This document shows, one piece after another, positions 63,332-64,000 of a DNA stretch of 64,000 bases (position 1 is the first letter of the stretch; each line of letters opens with the position of its first letter). The notes beneath the pieces were generated by a model that was given only the letters and a program-made list of their open reading frames with translations, was not told where the DNA came from and made no database searches. Made by a program: the position numbers and the translations under genes. This DNA is from Candidatus Cybelea sp. (GTDB taxonomy: Bacteria > Vulcanimicrobiota > Vulcanimicrobiia > Vulcanimicrobiales > Vulcanimicrobiaceae). Where the stretch lies: positions 62,001-126,000 of the forward strand of contig DASXFZ010000047.1 in assembly GCA_036489315.1 (NCBI GenBank), read 5' to 3'.

Positions 63332-64000
63332 GAAACCTCGGCAGAAGCTTCGATCCCCTTGAGCATGACGCGGATCGTTTGCATGTTGCGCAGGTCGTCG
63401 CTATCGTCGCCAGGCGTCTCGAGGATCGCCGTCTTCTCGCGAAGCTCCGGGTGGGCGAGCAGCGCGCGAAAACCCTCGAAGCCGATATTCCCTTCGCCGA
63501 TGTGATAGTGGCGGTCGCGGCTCGCGCCCAGCGGCACTTGCGTATCGTTGAAATGGAACATCAGAAGCCGGTCGATGCCGATCTTGCTCTCGGCCTCCTC
63601 GATAAAACGGTCGACGCCCGCCTTCGAGTCGATCTCGTAGCCGGAGGCCCAAGCATGCGCCGTATCGAGGCAGACGCCGAGCTGCCGATGGCCGATCGTC
63701 TTCACGAACCCGCCGAGCTCGTCGAGCGTCCCGCCCGCGAGGCTGCCCGCGCCGGCGGAGTTCTCCAACACGAGATAGACGCCCGGCTCGATCGTCGCGA
63801 GCGCCGTTTCGAGCGCGCGGCAGATCGCCGAAAAGCCTTCCCGCCGATCGCGACTGCCGTACGATCCGAGATGCGTGTTGACGAAACGCATCCCGCCGCG
63901 CGCGGCAACTTCCAGATCGTGCTGCAGCAGCCGCAGGGAACCTTGCGAGATCTTCGGATCCGGGCTCGCGAGATTGATGAGGTACGGCGTGTGGATCGCG
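63328..64000 (-). CDS. nfo: Endonuclease IV (AP endonuclease), 5' part outside the window
   Basis: The last 224 residues of a TIM-barrel, zinc-dependent AP endonuclease; the gene runs off the right edge. Seen in order: TPYLINLASPDPKISQGSLRLLQHD, FVNTHLGSYG (His ligand), YLVLENSAGAGSLAGGTLDELG with Glu, GVCLDTAHAWASGYEI, LLMFHFNDTQVPLGASRDRHYHIGEGNIG with the Asp/His ligands, and ILETPGDD with Glu. It incises 5' to abasic sites, downstream of the Nth and MutY glycosylases also coded in this window. Confidence 0.94.
   Translation of the reverse strand, partial: AIHTPYLINLASPDPKISQGSLRLLQHDLEVAARGGMRFVNTHLGSYGSRDRREGFSAICRALETALATIEPGVYLVLENSAGAGSLAGGTLDELGGFVKTIGHRQLGVCLDTAHAWASGYEIDSKAGVDRFIEEAESKIGIDRLLMFHFNDTQVPLGASRDRHYHIGEGNIGFEGFRALLAHPELREKTAILETPGDDSDDLRNMQTIRVMLKGIEASAEVS

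Overview
The window reads as chromosomal DNA of a GC-rich, diderm (outer-membrane-bearing) bacterium. Many lipoproteins, an RND pump, outer-membrane-like proteins, frequent GTG/TTG starts and a Firmicute/cyanobacterium-like grouping of R3H-AAA ATPase, Orn/Lys/Arg decarboxylase, tmk and holB together suggest a lineage such as Candidatus Eremiobacterota (WPS-2). That placement is inference; no rRNA is present. Gene density is very high: most neighbours are separated by under 100 bases, many start codons overlap the preceding stop (GTGA/ATGA/TTGA), and the only gene-poor stretch longer than 300 bases lies at about 61466-61852.

Layout. 1-2480: end of an ABC exporter, two small exported proteins and the two subunits of a 3-oxoacid CoA-transferase. 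2528-13539: acyl-CoA dehydrogenase, two lipoprotein phosphoesterases, an XRE/NB-ARC/TPR regulator, a beta-propeller lipoprotein, an S9 peptidase with a probable frameshift, and endonuclease III. 13552-17506: MutY, then the lipoate module lpdA-lipB-lipA. 17584-25754: an RND permease, a probable outer-membrane protein, an SGNH hydrolase and a FUSC-type transporter. 25751-31562: glutamate dehydrogenase, YchF, a DUF151 nuclease, patatin, MTA phosphorylase and a membrane protein. 31569-40731: one long minus-strand operon combining biotin synthesis (bioA-F-D-B) with a basic amino acid decarboxylase, an R3H ATPase, thymidylate kinase and the polymerase III delta' subunit. 40806-50445: pdxS/pdxT, a six-hairpin glycosidase, ispE, a nucleotidyltransferase, a third phosphoesterase and a flavin prenyltransferase. 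50505-54803: a split helicase/nuclease pair (AddB-type Fe-S nuclease, UvrD-type helicase) and a GNAT protein. 54921-64000: small secreted proteins, a DUF885 peptidase, AraC and SARP-like regulators, DinB with a CGNR regulator, and endonuclease IV.

The points most worth a second look are (i) a consensus sigma70 promoter overlapped by a 16-bp palindrome between a CGNR-dinB operon and an unlisted 45-codon ORF; (ii) an interspersed CCTTCGACA/GCTCAGGGTGACA repeat at gene boundaries, which even supplies the start codon of pdxT and the stop codon of holB; (iii) the reduced AddB-like nuclease plus UvrD-like helicase cassette; (iv) a regulator with an N-terminal MalT-like NTPase and a C-terminal SARP DNA-binding domain; and (v) a one-base frameshift candidate at a C5 run in the S9 peptidase gene.
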